From Eucalyptus grandis (Eukaryota; Streptophyta; Magnoliopsida; Myrtales; Myrtaceae): a DNA stretch of 64,000 nucleotides. The stretch is from positions 5,895,001 to 5,959,000 of the forward strand of contig NC_052622.1 of the NCBI RefSeq assembly GCF_016545825.1, read 5' to 3'. Positions 22,903 through 35,704 of the stretch are shown in pieces (positions within the stretch are counted from its first letter, which is position 1; each line of letters opens with the position of its first letter). Both the position numbers and the translations under genes were made by a program. Below the pieces are notes generated by a model. That model searched no databases, had not been told where the DNA came from, and saw only the letters and a list, made by a program, of their open reading frames with translations.

Positions 22903-23887
22903 GGTCCTTGGACTTCTACTTAATGTGCAATCTTGTCCCCGACCTTTCAATTTGCTCAATTTGGTCCATGAACTATTAATAATTGTCCGATTTAGTCCTT
23001 TCGTTAAAAATTAACTGTTTTTCCTTCTTCTTCTTCTTCTTCTTCTTTTCCTTTTCTTATTCTTCTTCTTCTCTCTCTTCCCTCCGCCGGTCATGATGAA
23101 GCCGGCAGAGGGAAGTTGGCGTCTAGCGACGGTCGCCCTTGCACAGGCTAGCTAGGGCCGCCCATGCCAACGTCGGGCGAGGGCCGTCCTCACCGGACAC
23201 GGGCAAGGGCGGCCCTTGCGGTGTCGGTGAGGATGGCCTCACCAAATTTAGCAAGGGCACCCCTTGCCCAACAACGGTAGGGGCGGCCCTCGCCCGATGC
23301 AAGCAAGGATAGCCCTCACCAGATCTAGTGAGGACGGCCCTCACTCGATGCCAGCAAGGGCCCGTCCTCACCTACGTCGGCGGGCCACCCCTGCCGACGT
23401 CGGGTGAGGGTCGGCTCGGCCGACATCGAGCGAGGGTGCCCTCGCCGGATCCGACGAGGGCCGTCCTCACTGACGCAGGCGAGGGCCATCCTCCCCGCAT
23501 CGTGAGGGCTGCCCCTATGGGCGTTGGGCGAGGGGTGCCCTCGCCAGATCTAACGAGGGCCGTCCTCCCTTGACCCAGGCGAGGGCCGTCCTCACCTACA
23601 TCGGGTGAGAGCGGCTCTCGCCAAACACTGACTTCCCTTTGCCGGCTCCGCCATGGCCAGCGGAGGGAAGAGAGAAGAAGAAGAAGAAGAAAAAAAAAAA
23701 GAAAGCAAAACAAAAAGAAAAGACCAAAATGCCCAATTCCATTAACTTCAATTAACGGAAGAACAAAATTGGTTAATTTTCAAATAGTCAGGGACTAGAT
23801 CGGACATTAATTGATAGTCTAGGGACCAAATTGAGCAAATCAAAGGTTCAGGGACGAGATTGCACATTAAATAAAAGTCTAGGGACC
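22903..23887. mobile_element. Long-TIR non-autonomous element with GC-rich core
   Basis: The first and last ~130 bases are inverted repeats of each other: GGTCCTTGGACTTCTACTTA at the left against the reverse complement GGTCCCTAGACTTTTATTTA at the right. Both include TTTGCTCAATTTGGTCC. Inside are a CTT/AAG-rich zone on each side and a core (23090-23660) of imperfect 'gcgagggccgtcctcacc' direct repeats. I could not identify a clear target duplication. Long open frames across the core are composition artefacts and encode no recognisable protein. Confidence 0.65.
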
Positions 23888-25379
23888 TTTCCATGACGAC
23901 ATAGGCATGTCATGATCGTATGCTTGCACCAAACAAGCAACTCCATAACGCGATGGCCAACGGTTTTTTCCTTAACTACTCACAAGCCGTATCGCAGAAG
24001 AAAATATCTAGCTTGTTCTTCTTTGGTTTGGCCATAAGATAATTGCAGTAGGGAGATTAACTTTACACCTTTTACATTTTACAAGATATCTAAATATCTA
24101 TAACATTAATCTAATTCTACGGTGCGCATAGTTTCAATTTTTTAAACTCTAAATACCTTAAATTTTCACCGCCTACAAACATTGACATGTAATTTCACAT
24201 ATAATCATTTCATAATTTTTCATAAATTATTCGAGTAGTACTTTTAGCTTTGACGGGAAGGTTAAAGCGACCGCACTGACTTCTCAAGATTTTTTGAGGT
24301 TTTTCTTTTAGGCGTTCCCTTAAGAGTCATAAGTTGAGGGAAGAAAAGCACCCAAAAATAAAGTTGGATGGGAATCCTCTACAGAGTTGTGCTTCCGAGG
24401 GGGCTAATATATGTCCTGCAACTGATGAAAGAGCACGGAATCTACAATTACATCACTCAATCTTTATGGTCTAGTCTTTAAAATAAGGGTTGTGTATTCA
24501 GGTTGCTTCCTTATCCCATCACTTGGATGGTCGTTATTTCTTTCGGTAAACTCATCAAGGGGATTTTGAATGACTTATCAAAAGATCCCACGTGTTAAAG
24601 CAACTAGACCAACTTGATGATCAAGCCATTGGGAAGTTGAACATACCTATCGATATTAAATCTTAGATTAGACATCACTTAAATATCGTCTAATTGACAG
24701 CTAAAGAGGTGCCTTCATTAACTAATGATCCAGTGTGCATTGATACTCAGATTGGCTTTACCACTGTAGATTGTAAGATCATTGTAGATCACTACATAGA
24801 GTGTCTAGTGTTTTCAGTTTTGGACATTTGTCCATGCACATTGACCGTTGTCACCTCCGGATATATTCATAGTCAATAAAACTGTGGATCCATTATCCTC
24901 AAGTAATATGCAAAGAGGGGGCATCAACTCATAATAGGTGCCATTGGCAACTTCATTCTTTCTCCTATGTGACTTGACACAGGTTATGCTTTGGAATGTC
25001 GAATTGCAAGACATCTTAAGATGAAGTAGTCGTACTGCTTTGACTGTGGAATATAGCCATAGCAAGGTATGAATTCCTAATATGCGAGATTGCAGCAATT
25101 ATTGAGTTATGCAAACTCATCATATTCAAGTTTGAACATTGATATTCTTAGTGTGTGGCCTCATTCTATTGCGTTTCTTAAGTATTATCCTATATTTGGT
25201 AATTCTACATGGAATCTCCACATTCTATAAATAAATGTCTTTGGAGAAGAAATTAGAACAAATTATTCGGATGCATGCTGACATAGTTTTATGGTATCGT
25301 GTCAAATCTGATGTGCTATGTAGTGACATGAAGAATAACTAATTTTGAAAAGTATAAATTTTCTTCGAGAGTGAATTGG
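23888..25379. other. Intergenic sequence, no gene seen
   Basis: AT-rich sequence without recognisable coding content. Minus-strand open frame 24814-25098 and plus-strand 24694-24879 overlap each other and match nothing I know. I see no repeat or RNA feature. Confidence 0.4.
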
Positions 25380-26338
25380 AGGAAAAAGGAAAAAATTTCC
25401 TTATGATTCTGGAAGCGTGTCTCCCTTATGATTCTGGCTAAGAGCGGTAGCCCCTCATCTGTCCCGTCCATCATTAGGGTGAGAAAATTTCCAATAAAGA
25501 TGTAAAGTCTACATGACGTACAAAGTCTTTAGGACCCACTATTGCTTCAAATTGGCGCTACGTGGATCCCATCCATATATGGCTGTATTTGCAACTACCA
25601 TCATTCTTGCCACTGTGCATTGCAAAAAAACTATTTATAAATAGGAGAGGGTATTTTATGTAACTACCATGCACATAAACTATTGCAAATTATACATTTT
25701 ATCTTCATATAAGGATTTTTTTCAAGATATACATGATGACTAGGTCGACAATGACGCAGTGCAATATATCATAGCCATATGAGACAATTTTCTTATAGCA
25801 ATTATTTATTTAAAGAAATGATTCGACCATGTAAGAAATTGGAATTACGTCTAAAGTTTGTGACGTAATTTAGCAAATATTGAATACATATCAAGTGATT
25901 CAGGGCCGATGATGGGACGGAGAATTTTCAAAGAAGAAGAGAAGAAGAAAGGAGGAGGGAAAAATGAAGAAGAAAATAAGAGGAAAGATGGTGAGTATAT
26001 TTGTTTGTTAATGGGATGTGGACCCAAGAATCACGTGGAGTAGAGCGGAAGCGAAGTCAAGATAGTGGAGAAGAAAAGATCAAACAGGGATGGAAACCGG
26101 CCGTTCCACAACTTCCTCTAATAATGGAACGTCGGTATGGGTTCACCTCTTTAATTTCTTGACTTTCCATCCATTTGTTCCGTTGACTGACTTGGGGGCT
26201 TCTCTATAAGACCAGGCGACTCCAAGTCCCCAATCAAATAAGGATCGTTCCATCTTCTTTCAATCTTTTTATATTGCGCCTCTACACATTCCCAGCAATT
26301 CTTTACCAATTTCTCTTTGCCCAAAGACATACGGAGGC
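25380..26338 (+). promoter_or_regulatory. Upstream region of LRK10L copy 2
   Basis: Bases 26100-26338 match the upstream of copy 1, with a TATA-like TTTATATTG at 26268-26276, about 65 bp before the ATG. Bases 25390-25600 match 51270-51460. Bases 25680-25895 recur inverted at 37945-38165. The region therefore marks the leading edge of the duplication unit in at least three places. Confidence 0.5.
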
Positions 26339-29053
26339 ATGGGTAATGCTCTCCGCTCCATGAATATCTATCGAGTGTTACTACTCACTCTTATTCTAGT
26401 TCTAGCGATGACTTGCAGTGTTGAGAGTAAACAGCAGTGCTTCACTTCGTCATGTGGTAACATTCACAATATAAGCTACCCGTTTCGACTAAAAACTGAT
26501 CCGAAAGGATGTGGTGAAATGGGTTTCGAGCTGATTTGTGAAGATAATCAGGTTGTTTCATACGCTGATGATGGTCGATACTATGTGCAGTCTATCAATT
26601 ATTCCACTAGACAAGTCAGATTGGTCAACGATGGACTGCAAAAGGATAACTGCTCGTCTTTTCCTCGTAGTTCATTGTTGCTAAGCTCATACTTTAACCA
26701 AAGTGCATTGGTCATTGTGAATTGCTCAAAGACAATTAGTTCTCCATTCTACATTGCTACCGGTCCATGCACCGAGGGGTTGTACTCTTCCAACACATCA
26801 TCAAATTGGAACTTGTATGCTTTGGTCAATCCAAAAGTTTCGGATGTTGGGGATTTTTGCAACATTTACAATTGGACATGGACAGATTATTTTGGAGTTG
26901 GAGAACACATTAACAGTAGCTCCTACAACTACAAGCTAATTCACAGCATCATGGCCGATGGATTTGTTATTCACTTCCGTATGCCACCGAAGAAAAATTT
27001 CTTTTGCTACTTTGATTGGTATGGCTACTTTCATCTCTATCGCCACTTTTATTCCAACCGCTTAGCAAATAGCGACATCGGAGGTCTAGTTTGCAGATCC
27101 ATCTACTATTATGGTAGTAAGTATTGATCGGCGATGAAATTTCATCAATATTTTGCATGATTTTGTACCCTCTTTCACTTGTTACTTTCTCTTCAAAACT
27201 AGGAAATGAAAGGAATACCTAATATCTAAGAAAATTATGAAAAAATATACATGATGGTGTACGTCACTGCATATATGTTTTTAGATTATAATTTCTTTCA
27301 TAAAAGGGCTAAATCTCCACTGTGAAAAAAACGAAAAAAGGATTCTTGTGCCACCAACCACATGACTAGGTTTTCGTTGGCAAAGAATTCACATTTTTCA
27401 TTAATTTTCTTATTAATTCTTTAATTAGTCACTCAACTAATAATCCAAGAGACAATCGTTAACAATCCTTAAGAAAATTGTGGTCATGTATTAATAGGAG
27501 GAACAAAATTATTAATTAAAAATGAAAAGCACAGTTTTTCTAGATTTGTTGACCGCTAATTACGCGAAAGGAGTTTCTTGAATCCTCTTGTCTACATGAA
27601 AAATGAAGCTCATTATTTCCTTTTATTTGTGAATGCATGTATCCCACTTCTCATATTCTTTTGGACAAGATTCAATTTGTACAAAGTAGCCTGCTATTAC
27701 TCTGTTTCCTCGTGTCTTTTGCTTTTCGAACTTCTTTTCCTTCAAATTTTTTTTTCACATCAATTCCTCCACAGGTGTCCTCGATGATATTGCATTTTGG
27801 ACTACTATGGATTTAATGCCATTAGGTAAGCCGCAATTACTTATTCTTACAATAATTATTAAAAAAAAAGTTATTCTAACCAATCAAAATTTTCTTCAGT
27901 ACTTTTCTATGTAATGAAGTTCATAATTGGGACGCCATTTGTCGCGATATTTCTAATCTACAAGTACAAAAGAAGGCACTTAGCAATGGACAAGAACATT
28001 GAAGAATTTTTGCAAGCTCATAACAACTTTTTGCCCATAAGGTATTCTTACTCGAATATTAAGAAGATCACTAGAAATTTTAAGCACAGACTAGGTGAAG
28101 GAGGGTATGGTTCTGTATACAAAGGAACACTCAAAAGCAGCAACAAAGTGGCCATCAAGATTTTGAACCAGTCCAAGGCCCATGGCCAAGATTTTATCAG
28201 TGAAGTGGCTACTATTGGAAGAATTCACCATGTTAATGTAGTGCAACTCATCGGTTTTTGCTTTGAAGGTACGAAACAAGCTCTCGTGTATGATTTCATG
28301 TCAAATGGATCTTTGGATAAGCACATTTTCATTAAGGAAGGTGATAAGTTCCTTGATTACAAGAAAATATATGAGATCGCTTTTGGGGTGGCGAAGGGGA
28401 TTGAATATTTACATCGGGGGTGTGACATGCAAATACTACACTTTGATATCAAACCTCACAACATTCTTTTAGACAAGAATTTCACTCCAAAAGTTTCTGA
28501 TTTTGGACTCACAAAACTTTATCCAATTGATCATAGCATTGTCTCGGTGACTGCTGCAAGAGGAACCTTGGGATATATGGCGCCTGAGTTGCTCTACAAA
28601 AATATTGGTGGTGTATCTTATAAAGCGGATGTCTATAGCTTTGGGATGTTGCTCATGGAAATGGCAGGTAGAAGGAAAAATATAAATGCAAATACATAAC
28701 ACTCAAGCCAAATTTATTTTCCACTATGGGTGTACGACCAAGTCAATGAAAATGAAATTGTTGAAATGGAAGAAGCTGTAGAAGAGGGAAGGGAGGTGAT
28801 AAAAAAGATGATAATAGTTGGACTTTGGTGTATACAATTAAACCCAGACCATCGGCCTCCAATGAACAAAGTCTTAGAAATTCTCGAAGGAGATATTGGT
28901 AATATTCAAATGCCTCCAAAACCGCTTTTTTACCCATCGGATGAGCCAATTGACAATGACAAAGCCAAGATGGAATTAGAAACATTTTCAACTTCATCAG
29001 GCGCTTCCATAATTTCTGCTAGTTTTCCAATTGGAGGTAGCAATGATGTTTAG
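26339..29053 (+). pseudogene. LRK10L: LRK10L receptor-like kinase copy 2, premature stop in kinase domain
   Basis: Exons are 26339-27116 (phase 1 end), 27775-27825 and 27900-29053, joined by canonical GTAAG/CAG sites, and the frame is open across both junctions. Exon 1 has a signal peptide and a GUB_WAK ectodomain (SSCG, YPFRLKTDP, CGE, N-glycosylation NxS/T sites). Exon 2 gives a short hydrophobic segment. Exon 3 has [23 protein letters not shown] (non-RD), DFG, APE and an intact DVYSFG. TAA at 28697-28699 replaces the GAG of copy 1 directly after NINAN, after which the frame continues open to the same stop codon as copy 1. A translated product would lose the last third of the C-lobe (about 118 residues). 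An error in the sequence is the alternative. Confidence 0.85.
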
Positions 29054-30160
29054 AACCATGCACAATTTAATCGGAAAAGCTTTGTTCCCCACAATATGGT
29101 ATTATGTTGGAAAGGAGGTGAGCTAGTTTAGTGGTACTTCTTTTATTGGTCGGAGTGTTATTTTACTTCATATATAGTTTTGCCATGTGTAGTCCATTCA
29201 ATCTCCTAAGCGGGATGTATGTTTGGGTTCATAACCGTGCTTGGGAAGCATATCCAATGTGAATTTCAGCTAATCCAGTTAATCATCTATAAACCGAATC
29301 ATTTCTTTTGTGTAGAATATTCACCGCAAAGCACTGTGAAACATGCCATCTTACATAGACTTGCCAGTGGTCCAATGTCCTTGTTGACTTGGTAATAATC
29401 ATTTAGAGGTCGCTCAACATTTGGCTTGCCAAAATTCAAACTCTTTATTCACCAGTTGCAACAAATACTTATTTTCTTTGCAATTCATTTGCTTTGATCG
29501 AAAATTGATCAAATTCCTGAGAAAATACCGATGGGGCCATCATATGGTCTTGAAAGTTACATTAGTGCTAATTTAAACGATTGAAACTTTCATTTGGTCA
29601 ACATAATGTATTTGAGTCTTAAAACTTCCATTTTGCTCATCTAAGTCTTCAAACTTGCAACTTTATTGTGTGTGAGTCCTTCCGTTAAGCTAAGAACGTC
29701 TCCCAAGCCATTTCTATACATGAGCAATCATGTGCTGGCTTGTGACTATGGTGAAACCGAGATGGAACTGAAAACTCTTATCAACTTCATCCAACGTTCC
29801 GCTAATTTCTTTCACACCCCAATGTGAAGATTCAATTAAGGAATCGTTCTTCAGATTTAACACACATGACCCAACCGTAAGGATTTTGACTCCATTATTT
29901 GGGGTACGACATCTGAGTTGACTCATCTCTATGATAGTAACTCATGGAAGACAACTTTCTTTTGCTACTTTGATTCATATACTTTAGATGCTATGCCTCC
30001 AATGATTTCAGTAGGATCTTTGGAGGTCAGGTTTGCGGATCCCAGTACCATGGGGGCGGTAAGCATCGGTTGGCAATTATATGTAACAGCAATATTGCAT
30101 GATTCTGCACACACTTTCACTAAGAACTTTCTCTTCGAAACTAAAAAATGACAAATATTT
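29054..30160 (+). pseudogene. LRK10L copy 2 3' flank and second relic exon 1, unit 2
   Basis: Bases 29054-29920 repeat the 3' flank of copy 1. Bases 29935-30075 hold the exon-1 end of the shattered relic (WKTTFFCYFDSYTLDAM, then VRFADPSTM), with an intact-looking donor-like GGTAAGC at about 30058-30064, where unit 1 reads GGTTAGC. Its exon 2 remnant is at 37875-37925, beyond the gypsy insertion. No exon 3 remnant is recognisable in unit 2. Confidence 0.55.
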
Positions 30161-31174
30161 TAAATCCATGAAATATTGACAAATTGTATGCATTAACACA
30201 CATCAATATATGTGTGTTTGAAAGGTTTTAGAGCTTCGCATTACCTATGACAACCAAATTGTAGGAGTTGCAAGATTTCCAAAAAAAAAAAAAAAGTTAC
30301 AGTTGAAATCACCCCCAAAACGGATTCATCATCAGCTGTAGATATATGTGCGCCTAGATTGTATCTCCTTTCCATGGCTAGAACTCCCCATGTAAAAAGA
30401 AAAGAAACTAAAGCGAGTGTTGCGTGAATAACCACGACTACTTTTTTGTTTGCATAGAGTTTAAATTTTCTAATCTTTGTTAGATCTTCTAATTTTCGTG
30501 AATTAGTTCCTTAATTAGTCATTTGACTAATAATTCAAGAGACACTCTTTTGACAACTTCCTTGAAATCTATCCCATTTCATGTATGGATAGTTGGTGCC
30601 GACACCTGAATTTTTACGGACTAATCGAATATGTAAATTAAAAAAAAAAATAATATATAAATATTAAGTAGAGAATAAAATAACAATAAAAAAACACAAA
30701 ATGATCAATGAAAGATCCATCAATGGAGTCCGGCCACATTCATTCCATTTGGGCTTAAGGCAATCCAGCCCATCATCTCTAATTGGTGAATAGCCCACAC
30801 GACGACAATCCAGTGCCACCGCCATCTCCAACTCAAGCTCTCTCTCCATCGCTGGATTTCAGTTACAGGACTGAAAGTTTCCTTTTTGACGGACTCACCT
30901 TCTTCTCAGCAAGCTCAACCTCCATAAACGAAGCTCTCGAGCTCAATACTAGGAATTGATGATCCACGGCTCACGCTCATCGCACACAACCTAAACCAAA
31001 AGGATCTTTCATCAACGAAGTCGAAACTACTCGTCCTGACATGTTTGACTGGGGAATCGTCATCGCGCGGCTTCAGAGGCTTCATCGCACTACGGATCAA
31101 ATCAGGATACGTCTATGTACCATGTGTAATAGAAATCTATATGCCTTCTTCGGCGGAATACATTGTTTTTATTC

Positions 31175-31270
31175 TCTCTGTTATGAGGTATGTCCAAATG
31201 ATAATGCAGGGACGCTGTTTGATGATATGCCTCAGAGGAATAGCTTCACTCGGAACACACGCAGACTGAA
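31175..31270 (+). pseudogene. PPR-repeat fragment, unit 2 copy
   Basis: Unit 2 counterpart of the fragment at 5250-5345. It carries the same LFDDMPQRN-type half repeat in broken frames. Together with the LRR fragment after it, it shows that the foreign intron content is older than the unit duplication. Confidence 0.5.
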
Positions 31271-31419
31271 GGACCTGAGTATGACTATGAGGCATAACTC
31301 CTTTGGTGGAGCCCATTTCTGCTGAGATCCGAAGCTGCAGTGCTTTGCAAATGCTTTATCTCGAAGGGAATGGACTTACCAGGAAGGTTTCTTAATTCTA
31401 ATGTGAATTCAGAGGTTTG

Positions 31420-31735
31420 AGAGTTTTTTCGTCTCTTGGAGGCGATCTGCTCTCAAGTTCAGTTCTTGTAAGTATCAGTAATCTCTCATGGGGACTTGAA
31501 GCTTTGAAAAAGGAAGCAATAGCTTCGTCGGTAGTTTGGCGGAGCAAATAATGGAAATGAGCATCTTGATTATACTAGACTTCAGTGGAAATAGATTCTT
31601 AGAGCCAATTCCAGTTGGTTTGAGTGATCTTTCATTGAGCTAACTGCCCTTGTTTTGAGCAAGCAGAATTTGTCTGGCGAGTTGCCATTGAGCTCAGAGG
31701 TTTGCTGAGCTTGTAAGTCGTTGCTTTATAGGGGA
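31420..31735 (+). pseudogene. LRR receptor fragment, unit 2 copy
   Basis: Unit 2 counterpart of 5480-5800, with EQIMEMSILIILDFSGN-like and IPVGLSDLSLS leucine-rich-repeat text in broken frames. The remaining duplicated tail (31790-32062) has no assignment. Confidence 0.45.
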
Positions 31736-32201
31736 GCAAGCATGTTATGCAGTGATGTCCCTTAAGGGTTTAGTAGTTTGGTTCTCTAATTGTACAGTTC
31801 AAGAGAAGATGGATTCAGTTTGTCTATTCCGCATTAGACAAGAGCTACGATGGCATTCATGCTTCTGCTGGTGTTTGCTTACCCCCTTGAAGGATGTAGT
31901 CATCCCCTTCTCACCGCCTTCATTCAATCCTCATCATGCACGATCGCTACTATTGCTGAACCATCGTTACTGCTGAGGTACAACATGTTGGTTGCCTCAC
32001 AGACACTGCCACTAAATCATCGTGCCAAATTACTGAGACTTTGCTGGAGGCTCACAACATAAGGAACAAAATTATTTATTCATAATGAAAATCACTGTTT
32101 CTCTTTATATGTTGATTGCTAACAAAGCAAATGGTGTTTTTTATATCGTTTATCATCTATGTAAACGAAGGTTATTATTTTAATTTATTTGTAAATGCAT
32201 G

Positions 32202-32637
32202 TGCCACGGGCCGATCGATCAACTCTTGATTACACGTAGGCTGACCTGTGCGGCCTTAAGGTTTTACCCCTAAGCAGCCTTTCAACACTCGACTCACAAG
32301 ACTCGTATATAGAGAGAGACTCTTAAAGAGAGAAGCTTTGGTTTTTGTATTGCTTGTGAATGAATTACAATGAGAGAGGAGACCTCTTTATATACAAGTA
32401 TAAGGTAAACCGTATCCGTAGATCTTCCTTAGATCTAACGGTGGAGATTGCTCCTCCCAACTACCCGCATTAATTACCAACTATCAGTTACTCGCATTTA
32501 TAACTTATGCATACAAATACAATATCACTCGTCCCTAGGAGAATACTTTAAGTCTTAAGGAAATAAGCCGAGGGTCTGAAGGTGTCACGCCCGTGCCATG
32601 AAAACCTCTTGGACATGCTTTCTTTCGGGCCGTGACA
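32202..32637 (-). repeat. Gypsy 3' LTR
   Basis: Starts TGCCACGGGCC and ends GCCGTGACA on the plus strand. A TATA-like TATATAAA lies on the minus strand at about 32387-32394. It is 436 bp, slightly longer than its partner because of small indels. Confidence 0.9.
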
Positions 32638-32650
32638 TTCTCCCCCACCT
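32638..32650 (-). other. Gypsy polypurine tract
   Basis: On the minus strand GGTGGGGGAGAA directly abuts the 3' LTR, the expected plus-strand primer position. Confidence 0.75.
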
Positions 32651-32977
32651 AATCAAGTGACGCCCCCGTCGCGTCTTCGGCATGAAAGGCTTTGATTTCT
32701 TTCTTGAACTGCCAAAGACTCTTCTCGGGCTCCCAATGACTTCACTCTCCGGAAGACCCTTCCATCGGATCAAATACTCTTGCTTGGGCGCACAATACCG
32801 CTTCTGTATGACTCGATCCGCCAAGATACTCTCGACCTCTTGATCGTACAAGGTTTTTGCCCCAAGTGGCACCCGGTGAGACTCCCCACAATCCGGATCT
32901 TCTTCATCAACTTGGAAAGGTTTGAGCATACTTACGTGGAACACCGAATGCACCTTGAGTTTTATTGGTAGCTCCAA
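32651..32977 (-). pseudogene. Gypsy integrase C-terminus and chromodomain
   Basis: Contains KVHSVFHVSMLKPF, the common gypsy integrase C-terminal motif, followed by VESILADRVIQKR and EYLIRWKGLPESE, the start of a chromodomain, which directs insertion through histone contacts in characterised chromoviruses. The frame shifts after the ESE segment. Confidence 0.85.
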
Positions 32978-33269
32978 CTTGTATGCGACCTTCCCAACCT
33001 ATTGCAGCACAAGAAATGGCCCTTCGTAGCGACGGATCAACCCCTTGTGCACGTCCTTGTAGCGAAGGACCGCATGCAGCTTGGCCAACACTAGGTCTCC
33101 TACTTGGAACTCCACGTGCCGTCACTTCTTATCCACCCATTTCTTCATGCGCTTAGAGGTTTTGTGTAGACATGCCCGTGCCAAGTTCTTGCATATTCTT
33201 GGCGAACTTATACGTGGGTGGACTACTCCCCCGGTAACCCGAAGCAATTGTGCTTGGGGTGTTCGATTG

Positions 33270-34202
33270 CTACCCAATCGCAACCTCAAATGGACTCTGG
33301 CCGGTCGACTCGCTCCGATGCAAGTTGTGGGAGAACTGGGCTACATCGATCAACTTCGCCCAATTCGCTTGCGTCGTGTTCACATAGTGTCGAAGGTAGA
33401 TCTCTAAGAGAGCATTGACCTGCTCCGTCTGACCGTCGGTTTGGGGATGCAAACTTGTCGACATATTCAGCTCTGATCCCAGCAGCTTGAACAGCTCGGA
33501 CTAGAAATGTCCCGTAAAGCGAGGATCCCAATCGCCCACGATCGTTTGTGGCACTCCCCAATACTTCACCACATGCTTCATGAACAATTTGGCCACCTTC
33601 TTCGGTCGGGCAATCCCTTATTGCAGGCACAAAGGTTGCATACTTTGGGAACCTGTCAACCATAATCATTAGAGTTCAACACCCTTCGGACTTTGGCAGG
33701 TTGACGATAAAGTCCATGGAAATACTCTCCCATGGACGAGTTGCAATGGGAAGCGGCTCTAGTAGGCCCGGCGATGAACGTTGCTCTAGCTTGTCTTGTT
33801 GGCACATGAGACAAGTCTTCACATAAGCCTCCACGTCGTCCCGTATTTGAGGCCAGTAGTATCGATCTTCGATGAGGGCCAACGTGCAGTGGCTCCCAGG
33901 ATGACCCGCCCATTTTGAGTCGTGGCACTCGCCAAGATCTCCCTCCTTAACTTCCCATGGAATGGCACATACAATCGCCTTCCCTTGGTGTAGAGGAGCT
34001 CGTCCTCACACCAAAACTGTCGAGTCTTGCCCTCCTTGGCATACCCAATGAGGGCTTGGGCTCTTGGATCATGCGTTAACCCCTCCCTTATGTGATTGAC
34101 CCAAGGACAACTCGATCGACTCATCGTGTGGCTCATCAGCTCCACTTTCCGACTCAACGCATCTGCCACGGAGTTGGCCTTCCCCCGCTTGTACTCCAAC
34201 AC
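33270..34202 (-). pseudogene. Gypsy integrase
   Basis: The zinc-binding part reads RYYWPQIRDDVEAYVKTCLMCQQ. The core has SMDFIVNLP and MIMVDRFPKYATF, with the later DGQTE motif in another frame (33.4 kb). The domain is split over at least three frames. Confidence 0.85.
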
Positions 34203-35704
34203 GTAGTCGAACTGCGCTAGGAAATCTTGCCACCGGGCTTACTTCGGACTCAGTTTCTTTTAAGTTTGGAAATAGCTTGTGGCCACGTTGTCCATCCTCA
34301 TGACAAACTTTGACCCCAAGAGATAGTGCCTCGATGTCCGAAGGCAATGGATCACCGCGGTCATTTCCTTTTCTTGAACGATATACCGACGTTCAATATC
34401 GTTCAACTTCCGGGATTCGTACGCCATCGGATAGCCATCCTACGTAAGCACACCACCAATAGCATAATCCGAAGCATCAGTCTCTACCTCATAGGATTTG
34501 GTGTGGTCGGGCAACGCCAACACCAACTCCTCAGTCATGGCGGTCTTCAATCGATCAAAGGCTTTTTGGCATTGATTCGTCCACTCCCACGCCTTCTCTT
34601 TCTTCAACAGGTCCGTGAGTGGCACGGTGATGCTTGAGTAGCTCCGGATGAACCGCCGGTAATAGTTGGTGAGGCCCAAAAATGACCTCAACCCTGTCAC
34701 TTTCGTTTGCGACTCCCATTCGACAATCGATTGAATCTTGGCCTTATCCATCTGCACTTGTCCACCCCCAACGATATGCCCCAGGAACAGAACTTCCTGT
34801 TGGACGAAGGCACACTTCTCGCACTTAACTTACAACTCGTTCTCACGCAAGACTTGGAAGACTTGCCTTAGGTGTTTGACATGCTCCTCCAACGTCCGAC
34901 TATAGACCATAATATCATCTAGGTAAACCACTACAAACCTATCTAGGAAATAATGGAGTACCTTGTTCATCATTGTGTAGAAAGTGGCTGGAGTGTTGGT
35001 CAAGCCAAACGGCATCGCGAGGAACTTGTAGAATCCATACTGTAGCACGCATGTGGTCTTCGGCTCGTCCCCTTCAGCAATCCGAACTTGGTAGTAGCCC
35101 GATTGAAGATCTAGTTTGGTAAATCACTGAGCTCCACCAAGTTGATCAAAGAGATCCGTGATGAGTGGGATCAGGTACTTGTTCATCACAGTCAGCTTGT
35201 TCAGTGCTTGGTAGTGGATGCACATCCAGAGTGATCCATCGTGCTTTTTTTTTTTTTAAATAGGATCGGCGCACCGAACAGAGCCTTGGACGATCGGATG
35301 TAACCCGCATCGAGCAGCTCCTTGAGTTGCCTCCTCAACTCTTCCAATTCCGAGGGTGCCATGCGGTAAGGCGCCATGACAGGCGGTCGAGCATCAGGCA
35401 CTAGCTCGATCCGATGATCCACCTCTCTCTTGGGTAGTAGCTTCTTCAGCAACTCCGAAGGCATCACGTCTTTGAATGAGCCGAGGATTTGGTCTACCTC
35501 CATCGGGACTTCCTTCCTTTCGCCCTTATCTTCCTCGATCTTCAAAGCTGCTAGGAAGGTCACTTCATCCTTCCTTGTTCCTTTAGTGAGTCGCATGGCC
35601 GAGATCATCCTCCAATCACAGTTCGACTCACGATGGATCGAGACCACGCATTGGCAATGCTTGTCTAACACACATAGGCTTGGCGAATGGCAATATAATA
35701 GCAT
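34203..35704 (-). pseudogene. Gypsy reverse transcriptase and RNase H
   Basis: Landmarks are APYRMAPSELEELRRQL, the KKKK/DGS region, YKFLAMPFGLTNTPATF, VVYLDDIMVYS (catalytic DD present), [13 protein letters not shown] and [11 protein letters not shown] (RNase H). A homopolymer run at 35247-35260 shifts the frame between ILF and the DHS segment. Further stops separate the finger, palm and RNase H parts. Confidence 0.9.

Noticed and set aside
23328..23713. Long open frames on both strands in 23.1-23.7 kb
   Set aside because: They lie in the GC-rich core of a TIR element. The repetitive Gly/Pro/Arg-rich text results from repeated DNA words and is open on both strands.
24694..25098. Overlapping open frames at 24.7-25.1 kb
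   Set aside because: There is no recognisable protein content, and plus and minus frames are equally long.
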